DNA of 64,000 bases from assembly GCA_022749755.1 (NCBI GenBank), contig CM040442.1, positions 17,210,457-17,274,456 on the forward strand, read 5' to 3'. This document shows, one piece after another, positions 1 through 13,200 of this stretch; within the stretch, counting starts at the first letter, position 1, and each line of letters starts with the position of its first letter. Position numbers and translations under genes: made by a program. Source of the DNA: Azadirachta indica (taxonomy: Eukaryota; Streptophyta; Magnoliopsida; Sapindales; Meliaceae). The notes under the pieces are model-generated. The model had not been told where the DNA came from and ran no database searches. It saw only the letters and a list, made by a program, of their open reading frames with translations.

Positions 1-1152
1 TCAAAATTATTATCTACAAACTAATTAATCTTTAGTTGGGATAATATCATAAAATTTAAATTATTTTATAAATAAGTATTGATTTATCAATTAATTAATT
101 TAAATTTAAATTAATTTAATTATTTGATTAACAAGTCAGTATAAAGTTAATATAGTTAGGAGGGTAATTTAGTAATTGTGCTAAAAAACTAACAGTTTTC
201 ATTAACAGAAACAATGCCGAAGGTATTAATAAAAAATTAGAAAGTGATAAGGTATTAGGCAAAAATGATGGGTATTGGACATTCTCCCTTTTGGTCCTTT
301 AAAATTTATATATAATAATTTTTTGATTTGATTTTTAATGTTATCTGTTAAATTTAAAATTAAATCAAACCATTTGATTTGGCTTTAGTTTTTTAGTTTC
401 TGGTTTTTCTTAGGGAAAACAATATACAATATTTGTTTCTGAAAATAACATGAATAAATTAATAAAAAATTTATCTTACAAGAGATTTTATCAAAATTAA
501 TTTTCTAAAAAATTTAAAAACCTCTAAAAAAATATATATATATTTTAACTTTTCTTCTTTACATTTTTTATTTCTTTTAGATTTTTGGAAGAAAAACTTT
601 TTATGGAATTAATAACAATTTTATCCCTAAATTACTAACTCCAAAGTCTTTTTCATCGTAGAAAAGCATTTTCTTTTGTTTGCGTTGTTTGTTTGTGTTT
701 ATTGTAGAAGGATCTCAAAGCAGGATTTGAAAATGACAATGAAAGTATAGTATAAATAGTAGTATTTGTTTGTTTATTTGGGTGTAAAATGAAATGTACA
801 CACTTGACTATTTCCAACAACAGCTTTCACGTGGTTAAAGAAATTTAAAATGAAATTTAATATGATTAAAGAAATTACAATGAAATTTCATAGAGCATTC
901 TTGATATATACGGTTACTAAAGCAGGAATCCCATGTGTGAATATTGTTTTTGTTCACGGAGAAAAATTCCAACCTCCTGGGCTGTGGTTGACTATTGGTC
1001 TTCATATTAATATATTCAAACTTCTTATATTTTCATTACTCAAACTTCTTATAGTAGTTTTGATTTTCTTCTTTACCTGATTGAATGTTCAAAGCTGGGT
1101 CCTCAAATTTATTTAATTTTATTTGTTCTTGGTCTTTAATATATAAATTGAG
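1..1152 (+). repeat. Upstream module of GLR copy A (duplicated non-coding)
   Basis: AT-rich non-coding DNA. From about 290 onward it resembles stretches ahead of the other GLR copies (near 5945, 15515, 42845, 44925 and 57990), including the shared word 'atttatatataataattttt' and the later 'aaagcat' and 'caacagcttt' words seen at 6470-6520 and 16070-16120. It probably holds the promoter and 5' UTR of copy A. No coding region is supported; the short ORF at 850-1080 has no recognisable content. Confidence 0.65.
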
Positions 1153-3914
1153 ATGATGGAAGTGAAGAGGAGGGAGCAAGCCTTTTTCTCATCTTTGATT
1201 TTGTTTATGCTTGTCTGTTCCACGTATTCTGAACTTGGAGAAGTTAAGAATAATGGTACTTCAAGTGCAGAAGAATTAGTACATGTTGGAGTCATCCTTG
1301 ATAAGCGATCGTCGTCGGGGAGGATCAGCCATAGCTGCATTTCCATGGCGATTTCTGATTTTTATGCTTTAAATATTCACTACAAAACAAAGGTAGTACT
1401 CCACTCAAGGGATTCTGAAGGAGATCCCCTTCGTGCTTTATCTGCAGGTTTGATTCTATTTGAGAGTTTTAGCTATTATAAATGTAAATTTATACAGTTG
1501 ATATGTATATTTAAACCAAAGCATCGTTACAAAATTTATTAATTAGCTTTTTGCGGCCTATGTTTAATCCGCTGTAAAAAAGTTATCATTTAGGGTTTAT
1601 TTGTAACTTAACACAATTTAGCCACAAAAGAATGTACTATTTGTGATCGTGTTACGTAATAAATACAATAAACAAAACAGTAGAATTTAATTTATCAAAA
1701 CTAATGTGGTTTTAGTAAAATTATGATATATTTTTTTAGTATTAATTGAGAATTATTATCTTCAATATGATATATTAGTCCCTAATAATCAAATTTCATG
1801 ATACAAAAAATGTTTTTATGACTGCTTTTTTTGGCCATAAAAGAGCTCTCTTTTTTGTAGAGCATTGCTCAAGTTTATGTCAATCAAGATAAGTTTACTC
1901 ATATATTGATACCTGTGATCATGCATTTAATTTATGTATTCATGAGATTAAAGATTCGTCTATTTTCAAGTGCAGCCTTGAATCTCATGCAAAATGTAGA
2001 ATTAACAGCAATCATAAGCACAGAATTATCAATTGAGGGGCAAATTTTGGCAGAATTAGGATCAAGAGCTAAAATTCCTATCATTTCTCTCTTTTCAAAT
2101 ATCCCATCGTTCAACCACTCATATTCTATTCAAATCGATCGAGATGAAGCTTCCCAAGCCCAAAGCACTGCTGATGTTATCACAGCCATTGGATGGAAAG
2201 AAGCTATGCTCATTTATGAAGACAATATGTTAGGGAGAGAGATCTTTCCTTATATGTTGGATTCCTTGCAAAAGAGTGGTATTCATATTTCACAGATGAT
2301 TGCCATTCCAACCTCGTCTACTGATGAAGAAATTGTGGAAAAGTCGTCTTTGGTCATGGCTTTACAAACAAAGGTATTTGTTGTGGATGTGTCGCATTCT
2401 CTTGCTTCTCGCTTGTTCTTAAATACTAAGAAGTTAGGTATGATGACTAAAGGGTATGCTTGGATTGTAACTGAGACAACTATGAATTTCTTGCATTCAA
2501 TGGATTCATCGGTTGTTGAGTCCATGGAAGGGGTTTTGGGCATGAAGCATTACATCCCAGCATCCAGGGAGCTCCACAATTTCATTCTAAGGTGGAGAAT
2601 GAAGATGTTTAGTAATGATCCGAATGCTGAGGTATCGGAATTAGATGTCCATGGAATTCTCGCATATGATACAGTTTGGGCTCGGGCAAAAGCAGCAGAA
2701 AAGCTAAGAACTAGGGTTTCCGAAAGTGAAGATCGCAACACAAAACTCAACTTATTGGATTTAGCCCCTATCCAGTCTTCTGAAAAAGGTTTAATATTTT
2801 ATAAGGAAATTATAGGTTAAAGGGTTTAAGTGGTGATTTTCAAATAACCAACGGGAAACTAATTTCAAGGGCATTTGAAATTGTAAATGTGATTGGAGTA
2901 GGTAGAGGTGGTTTAAGAAGAGTAGGATTCTGGACTCCAACAACTGGGATTACAAGAGAAATGTATTCACTCGTCAAAATGGATTCCTCTTTGCCAAATG
3001 ACCTTGAAGCCATTATATGCCCAGGAGGATCTGCAGCCATACCTAGAGGCAGTAGTAAGAAGTTAAGATTGGTGTTCCAAAGAGAACTGGATTCAAAGAA
3101 TTAGTAAATGTTGTTCATGATCCTCAAACCAATATCATGACTGTAGATGGTTTCTGCATAGAAGTATTCAAGACTGCCCTTGATTATTTAACATATGAAG
3201 TGCCTTGCGAGTTTATTCCCTTTGAGAATACCAGTGGACTGACGGTTGGATATTATAATGATCTTGTTTAATCAGTGAGTTCTTTATCTGGAAACTCAAA
3301 TAAAAATAGTATGGTTCAAACTTAAGAGTATTTGTTTTATTTTCTTTTTATGTGTGTTTATTATCAGCAATGCTTTCAATAATAAGTCCTGATGAAGATA
3401 TGACAATTCATGAACTAGAAACTTGATGCTGTTGTGGGAGATACGACAATCACTGCCAACAGATCTTTGTATGTTGATTTCACATTGCCATATACCGACA
3501 TGGGCTTTGGAATAATAGTGCCAACTGAGCAGAACAATAACATATGGATTTTCCTGAAGCCTCTTAAAGCATATCTATGGCTAACCACTGCTGCTTTTTT
3601 TGTCTTGACCGGCTTTATTCTTTGGATTATCGAACATCCTATTAATGATGAATTTCAAGGTTCACGAGCACAGCAAATTGGGACGATATTTTGGTATTCC
3701 TTCTCGACTCTCGTGTTCGCTCACAGTAAGTACGCTGTTTTACATATTCTTGAACTCCTTTGTTACACTTGCGTATTCGCGATATGTCTTGCTAAGCGAT
3801 TATGATTATGATTTGGCATATTCCTGAGGGGAAAAGTTGTTGAGCAACCTGTCGAGGTTTATAATAATAGTATGAGTGTTCGTGGTGCTTATCTTGAGCT
3901 CAAGCTACACAGCA
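1153..3914 (+). pseudogene. GLR copy A, glutamate receptor-like pseudogene, 3' truncated
   Basis: Remnant of a plant glutamate receptor-like channel gene (plasma-membrane, amino-acid-gated cation channel family). Exon 1 is 1153-1447 (signal peptide, then VHVGVILD of the amino-terminal domain) and ends in a GT donor. Exon 2 starts at 1976 after 'tgcag'. Compared with copy B there is a small deletion near 2807-2815 that shifts frame into a stop at 2818, a 1-nt loss near 3068, and a TAT-to-TAA stop close to the end of exon 2 (about 3270). The exon 2/intron 2 junction itself is deleted. Exon 3 (3419-3725) still carries the DTTITANRS ligand-binding stretch, the first membrane segment and the pore loop. 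Exon 4 begins at 3829, has Trp-to-stop at 3873-3875 in the third membrane segment, and homology ends at 3914. The rest of exon 4 and exon 5 are absent. Certainly non-functional as full-length protein. Confidence 0.9.
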
Positions 3915-4880
3915 TAATAAATTATAATAAATTATAATAAATGTATCAATTAAATTTGATATTTTGTTTAACAAAGTTTTTATTACTAACAATATTTTAT
4001 TTAAGTTGTTTAATTGTCTTAATTAAATTGATGATTGCTGTCAATTATCTTTTTTTAACAATTAATTTATGAAAAAATAAATATTTATTAGAATAAAAAA
4101 ATATGATATTAAAATATAATTATTATTCTTTTTTTAACAATTATAAAAAAATAATTGCTAAAGATAAAATTATGATTAGATATACAACTATTTTGTATCA
4201 ATAATATCAATTCAAAAATAACATATTTGATAAATTTACTAAATATTCATTTTTTATTAAATATAGTTTATTTAAAAGTAAAGATAGTTTAATGGCAAGA
4301 TTGTTATTCGGGTTCTTTTAGATTTTAAGTTCTACTTTCAATAATTTTAAATTTTTTTTAAATCGGCAGTCAAAGAGCCCACGTAGTCAAACCTGTTGGG
4401 TTGGTCCAACATGGACCAACATAAGACAACTCAAACTTGTGGGCTAGCATGGCCCAAGCCTCACCATTGTGCCATGCTAGACCCGACCAATACTATTCAC
4501 AGGTTAGGCCTATGTCAAGATTGGGTTGGGCCAGCTCATTTGCCCCTCTACACAAAGCTCCCTTAATCTTTGTCAGTATACCTACATTTTAAATATTTTT
4601 CATGATTTTTATCATATTAAACCCCTTATAATTACTGTTCATCACATTCTTTATGAATGTTGACTTAAGTGTTTACGGCGACCCCACTCTAACTGTGTTT
4701 TTCATCATAAATCGGATAAAATTTCAGAGACAAGGTGGGACACCGCTAAAAGTGGGATGCATCTTAAGAGGTGCAAACAACATCATCTAAAAAAGGATCT
4801 TGGATGTCACTCTTGAGCCTAGTCTAATTTAACTTGAAGCTTTGACTAATCCCTCGTTATCTAGGTTGCAAAGTGGAGAT
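3915..4880. other. AT-rich spacer after copy A; possible hAT-like remnant
   Basis: Begins with a short 'aattataat' tandem run at the break in copy A, followed by very AT-rich DNA. A more GC-rich island at about 4365-4550 carries 'gttgggttggtccaac' and 'gggttgggccagctcatttg', and its right edge 'tgcccctcta' looks like the terminus common in small plant hAT-type elements. I could not find a convincing matching left end. No gene is seen. Confidence 0.35.
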
Positions 4881-6836
4881 TTTTCTACATCAACTATATA
4901 TATATATATTTTAAAAAATTAATTACAATTAAATGTTATGGTTTGTGCTCATTGTAATTTGTTACATTAAGAAAGCAAGAAGATTATAGGAGGAAACAAA
5001 ATTGATCATAAAAAAGTTAAATATAATTAAAAAACTGTCATAATAAACAACTTACCTAGTCAAAATATTAATCTCATTACTCTTTGGAATTGATAAATCT
5101 ATTTTGTAAATAATCATAAAAACGAAAAAAGGTAATAAAGAAAGTTGGGTAAAAGAAAAAGTTGAACCGAACAACATCAACCTGATAGATTTGATTTTAT
5201 AAGCACTTTAGTTTTAATCGGTTGAATTTTTTAAAATTTATTGATTGAATTTAGTTTTATAACACCTGCCCTTCCTGCACACATGGCAGGAGGGAGTAAA
5301 GGCAGCAAGGTACCTGCTTTATATATGTATATATGTAATAAAGAAAGAACCAAACTTGAGCCAAGCAAGGGTAGAAACAAGGAAGAAATAGAAGGAAAGC
5401 AAAAAGGAAAATAGAATCTGATTAGAATTCATATTGCTAAACCGTTGTAATATATTGCTTTAAATTTTTAGTAAGTTATTTTACCCAATTTATTTTCATA
5501 TTTCCTTCTGTAAATTTTTAGTTGTTATATCATGACTTAGTAATTATTATTATTAAATAGATATTAGAAAGTGACCCTAATGAAATGAGAAAAATCAATT
5601 GATGTGTGAAAATTATTGTATGGTATTTAAGTAAGTGTTTATATGCATTTAGATTGATTTTAATTTTAAAATTAAAAAAATAAAATATTTTATTTCATTT
5701 AAGGTTTAAGTAAATATTTACAAAAAGTTATATTATGAATGCCATTTTTTATTAACATGATATTATATAAATTTTTTTTATTTTAATATTTTTTAACGTG
5801 TAAATAAAATAAAAAAGGAATTCATAAGAATTCTGAAGACATCATTTTGTGTTTTATGAAAAGTGTTCTTATATAATATACTCGAAATGCATATTACACC
5901 ATTTATAAAAATAAAAACAAAATTAGGTTTTGAAGGATAACCGATGGCCATTTAAGATTTATATATAATAATTTTTGAATTTGATTTTTAATATTATCTT
6001 GTAAATTTAAAATTGAATCAAACCATTTGATTGGACTATATTTTTTTTAGTTTATGGTTTTCTTTAGGGAAAACCATATACACTATTTTTCATGAAAATA
6101 ACATGAATAAATATAATAAAATATTCATTTTACAAGATATTTCATAAAAAATATTTTTTTAAAAAATTTAAAAAACTCTAAAAATAACTTTTTTTAAAAA
6201 TTTTTATCCTCTTTTTAAGAAAATTTCGTTATGGAATTAATAACAATTTCATCCCTAAACATTGTCAAAACAATTATAAATTATTATAATTTTAACAAAT
6301 TAAACCCTGTCTATTTTTTTTCCCTTGATTAAATTGGTCGTTGCGAGCTGTCAGGGACAAAAATGTTAACATTGAACACATCGTTATAAAATTGAACACA
6401 AAAGTTGAGGGATGAAAATGGTTTTTCTCCAAAGTCTATTTCATCTTTTAAATTCTTGTCTTGTGAAAAGCATCTTCGTTTGTTTGCATTGACTATTCCC
6501 CGGCAACAGCTTTCATGTAATTAAAGAAATTACAATGAAATTCCACAGAGCATTCTTGGTATAAACAGTTTCAAAAACAAGATGGTCCCACTCCCACTTG
6601 TGAATCGATAGTTATGTTGGACTGATCAGGAAAATCCCAACCTCTTGGGCTATGGTTGACTTGGTGTTCATATTAATATATCTATATATTCAAACTTCTT
6701 CTATTTTCATTAGTCAAACAATCGAGAATATAGACTATCTAGTTTTGATTTTTCTTCTTTAATTTCTAAATTGAATGCGGAAAGTTGGGTCCTGGAACTG
6801 TCTTTAGTGGTCTTTAATATGAAGAACTTCATTGAG
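4881..6836 (+). repeat. Upstream module of GLR copy B
   Basis: Duplicated non-coding unit ahead of copy B. Landmarks in order: 'aaaaaactgtcataataaac' (about 5025), 'taacacctgcccttcc' (about 5260), a purine-rich stretch around 5340-5420, 'tatatataataatttttgaa' (about 5960), the 'ttaacaaatt' and 'gggacaaaaatgtta' block (6290-6370) and 'tgggtcctggaactgt' just before the gene. Close copies occur at about 14440-16440, 42230-43690, 43750-45470 and, partly, 48880-51660 and 57560-58110. It probably supplies promoter and 5' UTR. A TATA-like run lies near 6675-6690, but no start site can be assigned by reading. Confidence 0.65.
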
Positions 6837-9800
6837 ATGATGGAAGTGAAGAGGAAGGAGCAAGCCTTTTTTGCATCTTTGATTCTGTTTATGCTTGCCT
6901 GTTCCTCGTGTTCAGAATTTGGAAAAGAAGTTAAGAATAATGGTACTTCAAGTGCAGAAGATTTAGTACACGTCGGAGTCATCCTTGATATGCGATCATG
7001 GTCGGGGAGGATCAGCAATAGCTGCATTTCCATGGCGATTTCTGAATTTTATGCTTTAAATACTCACTACAAAACAAGGGTAATTCTCCACTCAAGAGAT
7101 TCTGAAGGACATCCCCTTCGTGCTTTGTCTGCAGGTCAGATATTCATATTGTACAAATTTATAAAGCAATGGGTCTGATCCTATTTTAGGCTTCTAGCTC
7201 GTATAAATGTAAATTCGTGGTTCTGAAGCTTTTGTTCATATAAAGGTGTATTTAGACCAAAGCATCACTACAAAATTATAGCTGTGACCATGCATAATTT
7301 TCCTGTAGTCATCAACCATACGTAGAGCATTGCTTAAGTTATTTTGTTTCAATCAAGTCAAATTTACTCATGTATTGATACCTATGATCATGCATTAAAT
7401 TTATGTATTCATGAGATTGAAGAACCGTCTATTTTCAAGTGCAGCCTTGAATCTCATGCAAAAAGTAGAATTGATAGCAATCATAAGCACAGAATTATCA
7501 ACTGAGGGGCAAATTTTGGCAGAATTAGGATCCAGAGCTAAAATTCCTATCATTTCTCTCTTTTCAAATATCCCATCTTTCCACCACTCATATTCTATTC
7601 AAATCGATAGAGATAAAACTTCTCAAGCCCAAGGCATTGCTGATATCATCATAGCCTTTAGATGGAAAGAAGTTATGCTCATCTATGAGGACAATACGTT
7701 GGGGAGAGAGATCTTTCCTTATATGTTTGATTGCTTTCAAAAGAGTGATATTCATATTTCTCAGATGATTGCCATTCCAACCTCGTCTACTGATGATGAA
7801 ATCGTGGAAAAGTTGTCTCTGCTCATGGCTTTACGAACAACGGTATTTATTGTGCATGTGTCGCATTCTCTTGCTTCTCGCTTGTTCTTAAATGCGAAGA
7901 AGTTAGGTATAATGACTAAAGGGTATGCTTGGATCGTAACTGAGACAACTATGAATTTCTTGCATTCAATGGATTCATTAGTTGTTGAGTCCATGGAAGG
8001 GGTTTTGGGTATGAGGCATTATATCCCAGCATCAAGGGAGCTCCGCAATTTCATTCTAAGGTGGAGAATGAAGACGTTTAATAATGATCCGAACGCTGAG
8101 GTATTGGAATTAGATATTCATGGAATTCTCGCATATGATACAGCTTGGGCTCTAGCAAAAGCAGCAGAAAAGCTGAAAACTGAGGTTTCTAAAAGTGAAG
8201 ATACCAACATAAAACTCCACTTGTTGGATTTTGCCATTATCCAGTCTCCTAAAAAAGGTTTGATATTTTATAAGGAGATACGAAATTGTAGGTTAAAGGG
8301 TTTAAGCGGTGATTTTCAAATAACAAACGGGAAACTTATTTCAAGGGCATTTGAAATCGTAAATGTGATCGGAATAGGCAAAGGTGGCTTAAGAAGAGTA
8401 GGATTCTGGAGTCCAGAAACTGGGATTACAAAAGAAATGAATTCACTTGTTAAAATGGATTCCTCTCTGCCAAATGAAGCCATTACATGGCCAGGAGGAT
8501 CTGCAGCCATACCAGGAAGTAGTGGTAAGAAGTTAAGGATTGGTGTTCCTGTGAAAAGTGGATTTAGAGAATTAGTGAATGTGGTTTATGATCCTTATAC
8601 CAATGCTACTACTGTAGATGGTTTCTGTATAGACGTATTCAAGGCTGCCCTTGATTCCTTAACTTATGAAGTGCCTTACGAGTTTATTCCCTTTGAGCTT
8701 GCTAATAGATCTTATAATGATCTTGTCTATCAGGTTTACCTCCAGATATGTTTAAATCAATGAGTATTTTTATCTGAAAACTCAAATAAAAATAGTATAG
8801 TTTTTAACTTAGAATATTTTTTCATTTTCTTTTTAAGTGTGTTTATTACCGGCAATGCTTTTAGTTAATAATATGTTCTGATAAAAAAATGACAATTTAT
8901 GAACTAGAAATTTGATGCTGTTGTGGGAGATACGACAATCACTGCCAACAGATCTTTGTATGTTGATTTCACATTGCCATACACCGACATGGGCTTTGGA
9001 ATAATAGTGCCAACTGAGCAGAACAATAATATGTGGATTTTCCTGAAGCCTTTTAAAGCAAATCTTTGGCTAACCACTGCTATTTTTTTTTTTGTCTTGA
9101 CCGGCTTTATAATATGGATTATCGAACATCCTATTAATAATGAATTTCAAGGTTCACGAGCACAGCAAATTGGGACGATATTTTGGTATTCCTTCTCGAC
9201 TCTTGTGTTCGCTCACAGTAAGTACCCAATTATACATATTCCTGAACTCCTTTCAGCAGTTAGGAATTTGACTTGGTTGGACTAATTACACTCGCGCATT
9301 CACGATATGTCTTGCTAAGCTTTTGTGATTATGATTTGGCATATTCCTCAGGGGAAAAGTTGTTGAGCAACCTGTCGAGGTTTATAATAATAGTATGGGT
9401 GTTCGTGGTGCTTATCTTGAGCTCAAGCTACACAGCAACTTTATCTTCTATGTTGACAGTTCAACAGATTCAGTTAGCTAGCTTGAAGGATAACTACATA
9501 GGGTATCAATTTGGGTCATTTAAGGAAGGAGCTATGAGCAGCAACTTAAAATTTCGTAATTCCAGGTTGAAGAAATCCAAATCTGTTGAAGAATATGCCA
9601 ATTCTTTATCGAAGGGGAGTAAGAATGGTGGTGTTTATGCTATTATTGATGAAATACCATACATCAAGATATTCCTTACTAAATATTCTGCCCATTATGC
9701 CATGATTGGACCCATTTATCCCGGCTCAAGTGGTTTTGGATTTGTTAGTACTTCATTCCTTACTGGGTGATTAATTTTAAGTTTTGTGAATGAAATAATA

Positions 9801-10181
9801 TGCTACATATATATAAGTGATAAATAAATTGCAATGCAGGTTTTCCAGAGAGGTTCACCATTGGTCCATGACATATCAAGGGCTATTGCAAGGCTGAGAG
9901 AAGAAGGGACACTAAAAAAGATAGAGGATAAATGGTTTAACGGTGGACATGATCAGTCGAGTTTTATGTACGACGATTCTGCAAGTAATCCCTCCAGTTT
10001 GAGCCTCAAAAACTTCGGTGGTTTGTTTCTTATCACTGGGTTCTCTTCAACTTTAGCTCTTGTCTTATTCTTCATTCTCAAAGTTTATAGTAATAAGCTG
10101 GTGCTGGATGCTGCGAGAGGACTGGCGTTTTTAAAGGATTATTTGGTTGAAATTGTTGGTAGGATAAAGAACGCAGTGTAG
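6837..10181 (+). CDS. Glutamate receptor-like channel, GLR copy B (five exons, clade-II-like)
   Basis: The only GLR copy with an open frame throughout. Exons: 6837-7134, 7445-8745, 8908-9217, 9352-9743, 9840-10181; they join in phase to 880 codons, a usual GLR length. An in-frame ATG at 6819 would add six residues. Layout: signal peptide about 1-26; amino-terminal domain about 44-420; ligand-binding S1 from LRIGVP near residue 463 to [14 protein letters not shown]; membrane segment 1 about 586-605; pore loop [15 protein letters not shown] about 621-635; segment 3 with [13 protein letters not shown] about 646-673; S2; segment 4 about 826-849. The family forms plasma-membrane cation channels gated by amino acids. 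Oddity: intron 2 starts AT (8746) instead of GT, and reading through meets a stop at 8761-8763. A cryptic in-frame GT at 8734 would drop four residues. Introns 1, 3 and 4 are GT..AG. Expression is not shown by sequence alone. Confidence 0.82.
8746..8907 (+). other. Intron 2 of GLR copy B with non-canonical AT donor
   Basis: Reading phase and comparison with copies C and E place the exon 2 end after 'ctccag' (8745). The next bases are 'atatgt', whereas copy C has 'gtatat' and copy E 'gtacgt' at the same point. The acceptor 'gaactag' at 8901-8907 is normal. The nearest alternative donor is CAG|GTTTAC at 8731/8734, in phase 0. The intron is therefore AT..AG as read, or is spliced 12 nt upstream. 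Confidence 0.75.
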
Positions 10182-10182
10182 T

Positions 10183-10217
<35 letters not shown>
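10182..10217. repeat. (TACA/TA)n microsatellite after GLR B
   Basis: Tract of TACATA units grading into pure TA immediately downstream of the copy B stop codon, presumably in its 3' UTR. Visible by eye. Confidence 0.9.
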
Positions 10218-13200
10218 ATTAATTTATGTATTCTTACAAGTACTTTAGAAAGCTTTCAAGGGGAACAAATCATTGAGTATGAGAGAGCTTGTCCATGGAA
10301 AGTGATTTTATTTTAATCAGATCATGTATTTGTATATAACTGCATGCATGTAGATTTCTCATAACTTGAAGCGTGCCACATTTTTCAACTAATAGAAAAG
10401 GCCTTCCAACAGTATATAATATTGAGTGAAAAGTAATTTTTAGTTGAAAATATAATAATATAATAACATAACAGACAATAATATAATAATAAGTCCAAAG
10501 ATTAAGATTTCTTGCGCTTTGCATATCAATTAAATCCATATATATGACTTTGAATTTTCTTTGAATTACTTAATAGGCTAAATACTCTTTTAATTGCAAA
10601 AGTTTAGTTTAATATCTTTGTTAATCCAAATAGTTTCAAAATTTTTTTAGAAATTCTAATTTATTAAAAATAACAATTATGTCTCAGATAATAATAGTTA
10701 TTTAAAAAATAATAAATAAATTTTTAAAATTTAAGAAAATACAATATATTACAAAAATATTTTTAAAATTACAACTAGTTCAATAAATTTATTTAGATTT
10801 CAAACTATGGTGTTAGGTAACAATTTTAATTTTTAATTTTATTGAAATATAATTACTAAATTTTTATTATTAAATTAAAACATACACCTTTAGAACATCT
10901 AAAAAATTGAAATTAAATTACATTGACGCTTCAAATTAAGAAGTAAATAAAACACTGGCTGTTGGATTGGTACGATATTGTGCTAACTCGGTCCTTTTTA
11001 TAGAAGCCGAAAACAATTACTTTCTCAAACCTTTTAGGCCTTTTTTGGCATTAATTAGAGTATGTCGATACACATGAGTTGATGTTCACAATTTGAGGAT
11101 CGCATAGAAGATTACAATTATACTCTTGTCCTTGCATTCACTCATTAGAGGATAAAGAAAAAAAAAAAAGAATTTAGGTTATTTTTCCCATCCTATGCAT
11201 ATATCCTTCCTCTAATTTTTAAATAAAAATAAAAATTAAGTTTTATAAATTATTTTTCTAACACTTTGATTATTCAAATGAACTTTTAGTTCAAAATTAT
11301 GATCATTTTATTAGCATTTTATTTTGTTTTTACTTAATAGGTGTGAATAATTTGCCCCCATCATTTATTTATTATTTTTTAATACATGTTTCACATTCTA
11401 TATCTAACCTTATTTACAATTATTTTAAAATAACATAATATCTTATCTTTCTTTGATAACATTATATATATATATATATATATTATATAATGTTATAATT
11501 TGTATTTATTTTAATTTGTTGAACAAAGATTATAAGAAGACTTCCAGGAGAAAAATGAACTGATAATAAAATTAAATATAATTCAAAAATTGTTATAATA
11601 AATAAGTTAGTCAAAATATTGATTACTCTTTGGCGAATTGATAAAGCAATTTCTGTAAATAATGATAAAAATAAAAAGGTCATTAAAAAAAGTTGGATAA
11701 AAAAGAAAAACTGAACTGAATCAAATTGAACCACATTAGCTCAACTTGATAGGTTGGATTTTATAAGCACTTTGGATATTGAGTTTTATTTTTTTAATTT
11801 TTAAGAAATTTTTTATTAATTAAAAAGTACATAATTTCATCTCTAGGTGATTATTAGTATGACTTATTATTTATTTTTTTATTTTTTAAATTTTAATTAT
11901 TTATTTATATTTTCGTGAAATTACTGTATTTTACTAAAATGTGAGTTTAACATGAACCTATTTGATACCATATTGGGCTTGTGCAATATCTTGTTTGACC
12001 TATTTTATACCTCTAAAACCATCTAAACAACAGGTTATGTTATGATACATAAGGATATTTTGATATTTCTCAATTTTTTCAAAACTTTGTATTATAGTCT
12101 CCAATTCTTACATTATAACTTTCAATTGTTTTATTGTCATGCATAATTTTTTTTGATTATTTTTTTGGATGTAGTCTATAAATTAGAGATTGTAATAAAA
12201 AAACTGAGAATTGTAATAAAAACAATTGAGTTGACACTAAAAAATTAGAAAAAATTGAATTTGTCCTTGTGCACCTCAAATTCATTCATATAAATTAGTT
12301 TTTTCTTTAATATAAAATTTATCCATATAAAAAATAGTAGGTCAAATAAGTTAATTATCGAATGATTATTATTGACAAATTAGATGTATTATATGAAAAT
12401 TATTGATTAGTTATGACATAATTGTATTTTCCTATCAAACATTTTGGCATGAATACATTACTTAAGCAATATAAAATTAAAAAATAAAAAAAAGTCAATA
12501 GGTTTAATAACATTAACTAAATATACTAAAATTAGTACCTTTAATAAGTCTTGCTAAATTTTAAAAATTATTGATAAGTAAAAAATGTTATTAGTAAAAA
12601 ATTTTGATGTTAATCACCGTCTGTTAGACATGATGTGACGGTATCTCATAATTTGATTGGAAATCATTTGGAATAGATGATAAAAAATTTAGAATTTATA
12701 TGGTATAAAATATTTTTGTATTATTTAATATCTATTTTATGTTTTTAGTCATTTTAATTAAAAATAAAATTATTATTATAAAAAATAAAAATTATAGTGC
12801 AATTAAACATATAGTTGGGTGGAAATATCACTACCCAAATGAAAATGATTTGGAGTTGGCCCAAATGATTGGGCTTTAGAATTAATGGGCCCCATACAAT
12901 TTTTTGTTCAAATATTGACCAAAATTTTTTAAAAATTTACATCGTGTTGTGTTTTGTCAGCCAATTGAAAGGTTTAATATATTTGTATCTTACATTAGAT
13001 CATATTAGTCATGATTATGAACTCATTAATGTTCCTATTGTGTGGTACAAGATTTTGAATTTTTTTTTAATTTTCAATTAAACATATTATTATATTGTTT
13101 ACTATAATGATTATATAATTGATATTTAATGCATTATTTGCCATTTTAAATTTAAGATTATTATAAAAAAATTGACTATTTGTCTATATTTTTGTGTTGA

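Noticed and set aside
850..1080. 76-codon plus-strand ORF ahead of copy A
   Set aside because: Lies inside the duplicated upstream module, is not conserved as an ORF in the other modules, and has low-complexity AT-driven composition.
4260..4560. Complete hAT MITE after copy A
   Set aside because: Only the right end looks like a hAT terminus; no matching left inverted repeat or 8-bp duplication was found, so it is only mentioned as a possible remnant.
7761..7994. Minus-strand ORFs that recur opposite GLR exon 2 in copies A and B (and similar shadows elsewhere)
   Set aside because: They recur only because the sense exon is duplicated; codon content follows the sense frame.
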